In this document: positions 5,812 to 7,240 of the stretch, piece after piece
Layout: every line of letters starts with the position of its first letter
Position numbering within the stretch: position 1 is the first letter of the stretch
Origin: Deltaproteobacteria bacterium
GTDB lineage: Bacteria > Desulfobacterota > Desulfobaccia > Desulfobaccales > 0-14-0-80-60-11
Length of the DNA stretch: 7,240 nucleotides
Assembly: GCA_021817645.1 (NCBI GenBank)
Contig: JAKAGH010000160.1
Coordinates: 1 to 7,240 of the forward strand
Direction of reading: 5' to 3'
Position numbers and translations under genes: made by a program
The notes under the pieces: model-generated
What the model was told of the DNA's origin: nothing
Seen by the model: only the letters and a program-made list of their open reading frames with translations
Databases searched by the model: none

Positions 5812-6399
5812 ATGTGGCGAATATTTATTACCGCCTGCCGGACCGCCCTATTTACCTTGATTCTTACGGGTGTGGCCTATCCGCTCCTGGTGACCGGCCT
5901 GGCGCAGGTTCTCTTTCCAGGCAAGGCCGGGGGCAGCCTGGTGCAGGACGAACGCGGCCAGGTGGTGGGTTCCGAACTCATCGGCCAGGCCTTCAGCCGG
6001 CCCGGGTATTTCCATCCCCGGCCTTCCGCGGCCGGAGAAAAAGGCTATGACGCCACTGCTTCCGGGGGCTCGAATTATGGCCCCACTTCCCAGAAATTGC
6101 GGGATCGTGTTATAAGTGATTTGGAATCCTTGAAAAAACAAAATCCGCAGGCTGCCGCGCCGATTCCGGCGGAACTGCTCACCGCATCCGCGAGCGGCCT
6201 GGACCCCCATCTTTCCCTCGCAGGGGTGCAGTGGCAGTTGCCCCGGGTGGCCGCGGCCCGGCAGGTCGCCCCGGAAAGGATCGATGCGGTGATCCACGAT
6301 TATCTCCAAGGCCGGGACCTGGGCTTTTTAGGGGAGCCCCGGGTGAATGTGCTGCTCTTGAACCTGGCCCTGGACCGGCATTTTGGACGGCCCCATTAA
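5812..6399 (+). CDS. kdpC: K+-transporting ATPase subunit C
   Basis: The 195-residue product has one N-terminal membrane helix (about residues 8-35) and a periplasmic domain, the normal KdpC architecture and length. Family motifs are complete: GSELIGQAFSRPGYFHPRPS (about 53-72), ASGGSNYGPTS (82-92), PAELLTASASGLDPHLS (118-134), and FLGEPRVNVLLLN near the C-terminus. KdpC binds KdpA and KdpB and promotes assembly and ATP affinity. GGGAG at 5801-5805 is a suitable ribosome site for ATG 5812. It is separated from kdpB by 154 bp of repeats, where kdp operons usually have a short gap or overlap, so its expression may be partly uncoupled from kdpB. Confidence 0.97.
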   Translation: MWRIFITACRTALFTLILTGVAYPLLVTGLAQVLFPGKAGGSLVQDERGQVVGSELIGQAFSRPGYFHPRPSAAGEKGYDATASGGSNYGPTSQKLRDRVISDLESLKKQNPQAAAPIPAELLTASASGLDPHLSLAGVQWQLPRVAAARQVAPERIDAVIHDYLQGRDLGFLGEPRVNVLLLNLALDRHFGRPH

Positions 6400-6433
6400 G
6401 TGAGCAGGAAGCAGTGACGGCGGATGATGGATT

Positions 6434-6466
6434 TTCTCGTTCCCGAGCTAAGCATGTGAACGAGAA
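6434..6466. repeat. Hairpin repeat, TTCTCGTTCCC family (short copy)
   Basis: A 9-bp perfect inverted repeat, ttctcgttc (6434-6442) and gaacgagaa (6458-6466), lies 34 bp after kdpC. Its inner segment AAGCATGT also occurs at the start of the longer relative (6531-6597), so it looks like an internally deleted copy. With no T-tract it is a weak terminator candidate for kdpC. Confidence 0.6.
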
Positions 6467-6470
6467 ATAA

Positions 6471-6530
6471 TGTAGGGTGCGTCTCACGCACCATCCAGGG
6501 CGCATAAGACGCGCCTAACGATTAATTTGA
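6471..6530 (+). repeat. GTAGGGTGCG-family repeat, full-length copy A
   Basis: A 60-bp unit starts TGTAGGGTGCG and contains the hairpin ggtgcgt/acgcacc with a CTC loop. It then has gggcg..aagacgcgcc and ends near TTGA. Copy B lies at 6604-6664 in the same orientation and differs at scattered positions. There is no coding content. Confidence 0.75.
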
Positions 6531-6597
6531 AGCATGTACCCGCCAAGCACAGCTTGGCAAATATATGCGTTACCAAGTGCAACTTGGGAACGAGAAG
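6531..6597. repeat. Double-hairpin repeat, TTCTCGTTCCC family (longer copy)
   Basis: Two consecutive perfect hairpins occur: gccaagc/gcttggc with an ACA loop (6542-6558), and ccaagt/acttgg with a GCA loop (6573-6587). It ends in gggaacgaga, the reverse complement of the start of the short copy at 6434-6442. It is sandwiched between the two GTAGGGTG repeats. Confidence 0.65.
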
Positions 6598-6603
6598 AAG
6601 AAA

Positions 6604-6664
6604 TGTAGGGTGTGTTTCACGCACCATTTTGGGGCGGGCAAGACGCGCCCAATGATTGGCTTGA
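6604..6664 (+). repeat. GTAGGGTGCG-family repeat, full-length copy B
   Basis: A 61-bp unit is collinear with copy A (6471-6530). It shares TGTAGGGTG, the TCACGCACCAT segment, AAGACGCGCC and the TTGA end. Compensating changes (ggtgtgt against acgcacc, with a G-U pair) keep the hairpin foldable. Confidence 0.75.
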
Positions 6665-6718
6665 GAACAAGAATAAATGAAAAACCCTATGGCGCACATC
6701 CTCGCTTGCCTGGGTAAT

Positions 6719-6744
6719 CCGCACAGGCTGGAAAGCCTGTGCTA
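6719..6744 (+). repeat. Palindromic dispersed repeat, GCACAGG-type (copy 2)
   Basis: It contains CACAGGCT-GGAA-AGCCTGTG (6722-6741), a perfect 8-bp stem with a tetraloop. It matches the right half of the element at 673-733 in the same orientation, so the TPR-kdpFABC block lies between direct copies about 6 kb apart. Confidence 0.75.
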
Positions 6745-6753
6745 CCGCTCTTA

Positions 6754-6781
6754 ACTTTGAACTTTGAGCTTTAAACCTTGA
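6754..6781 (+). repeat. Heptamer tandem repeat upstream of kdpD
   Basis: Four 7-bp units run in phase: ACTTTGA, ACTTTGA, GCTTTAA, ACCTTGA. They end 5 nt before the kdpD ATG and occupy the place where a ribosome-binding site should be. Two ACATCGA units sit similarly upstream of kdpC (5774-5787). Confidence 0.55.
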
Positions 6782-6786
6782 ACTCA

Positions 6787-7240
6787 ATGGACGCCGAGAC
6801 CAGCCGGGCCCAGGATTTTCTCAACCTCTTGGAACGCGCCAAGCGCGGGCGGCTCAAGATCTACCTGGGCTTTGCCGCGGGTGTGGGCAAAACCGTGCGC
6901 ATGCTCAAAGAGGCCCACGCCATGAAGCAGCGGGGCGTGGACGTGGTCCTGGCCTATATCGAAACCCATGGCCGGGCCGAGACCGCGGAATTGATCGCGG
7001 GCCTGGAGGTCATCCCCCGGAAACAATTTGAATACCGGGGCATCATAGTGGAAGAAATGGACCTGGACGCGGTCCTGGCCCGGCGTCCGGAAATTGCCAT
7101 GGTGGACGAAGTGGCCCACACCAACGTGCCGCTGTGCCGCAACCGCAAACGCTACCAGGATATCCAGGAGATTGTCGCGGCGGGCCTCAATGTCATCTGC
7201 GCTTTCAATATTCAACACCTGGAGAGTTTAAACGACTTGA
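6787..7240 (+). CDS. kdpD: KdpD sensor protein, N-terminal domain (3' truncated by window end)
   Basis: The frame is open from ATG 6787 to the window end, giving 151 residues. It is the KdpD N-terminal nucleotide-binding domain: a P-loop-like GFAAGVGKT (residues 28-36), YIETHGRAET (57-66), a Walker B-like MVDEVAHTN, the RYQDIQEIVAAG stretch, and NIQHLESLND at the end. In full-length KdpD this domain is followed by a Usp-like domain, four membrane helices and a histidine kinase that senses low K+. Those parts are not visible, so a stand-alone KdpD N-domain protein remains possible. An in-frame TAA at 6772 limits the start to ATG 6787 or TTG 6778. No clear Shine-Dalgarno precedes either. Departures from the common family sequence are VPLCRNRKR where VPGSRNxKR is usual, and ICAFNIQHLE where TTVNVQHLE is usual. 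Confidence 0.93.
   Translation, partial: MDAETSRAQDFLNLLERAKRGRLKIYLGFAAGVGKTVRMLKEAHAMKQRGVDVVLAYIETHGRAETAELIAGLEVIPRKQFEYRGIIVEEMDLDAVLARRPEIAMVDEVAHTNVPLCRNRKRYQDIQEIVAAGLNVICAFNIQHLESLNDL

Noticed and set aside
6554..6568. TGGC...ATGC near-match to sigma-54 before kdpD
   Set aside because: The spacing between GG and GC is one base too short, and it falls within a repeat hairpin.
6484..6699. 71-codon minus-strand reading frame
   Set aside because: It is composed wholly of the GTAGGGTG and TTCTCGTT repeats; such frames are typical false genes in repeat spacers.
6434..6744. CRISPR array
   Set aside because: The repeated units differ in sequence and spacing and are self-palindromic dispersed families, with no regular spacers.

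Overview
The window carries a Kdp high-affinity potassium uptake locus, all on the + strand, from a GC-rich bacterium. The organism is probably a Desulfobacterota (former Deltaproteobacteria) or similar lineage. That guess rests on an NtrC-type regulator with an AlgB-like Fis helix-turn-helix next to kdp, and on intergenic spacers packed with short palindromic dispersed repeats. It is an inference from style and no database was searched.

Layout: 1-495 is the 3' end of a sigma-54 activator gene. 496-1135 is a noncoding spacer of palindromic repeats. It holds a good sigma-54 promoter match (862-877), a perfect 17-bp palindrome centred about 95 bp upstream of the predicted start site, and a 191-199 bp MITE-like element (about 900-1098) lying in the predicted leader. 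1136-1564 encodes a small exported TPR protein. 1595-1678 and 1689-1778 encode two one-helix peptides; the second is KdpF and the first is an unassigned look-alike. 1787-3601 is kdpA, 3612-5657 is kdpB, and 5812-6399 is kdpC, separated from kdpB by 154 bp of repeat sequence. 6400-6786 is a mosaic of palindromic repeats. 6787-7240 is the N-terminal part of kdpD, cut by the window end.

How it fits together: KdpA (four-filter K+ selectivity subunit), KdpB (P-type ATPase), KdpC and KdpF form the inner-membrane K+ pump, and KdpD senses K+ limitation. All catalytic and filter motifs in KdpA, KdpB and KdpC look intact, so the pump should be functional. The regulatory setting is the unusual part. A sigma-54 promoter, a candidate enhancer palindrome and an NtrC-family activator lie just upstream, suggesting control by a sigma-54 enhancer-binding protein instead of, or in addition to, the classical OmpR-type KdpE with sigma-70. 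KdpE itself is not in view.

Best leads: the sigma-54/enhancer arrangement, the MITE in the leader, the unassigned 27-residue peptide before kdpF, the exported TPR protein in the operon, and repeat insertions splitting kdpB from kdpC and kdpC from kdpD.
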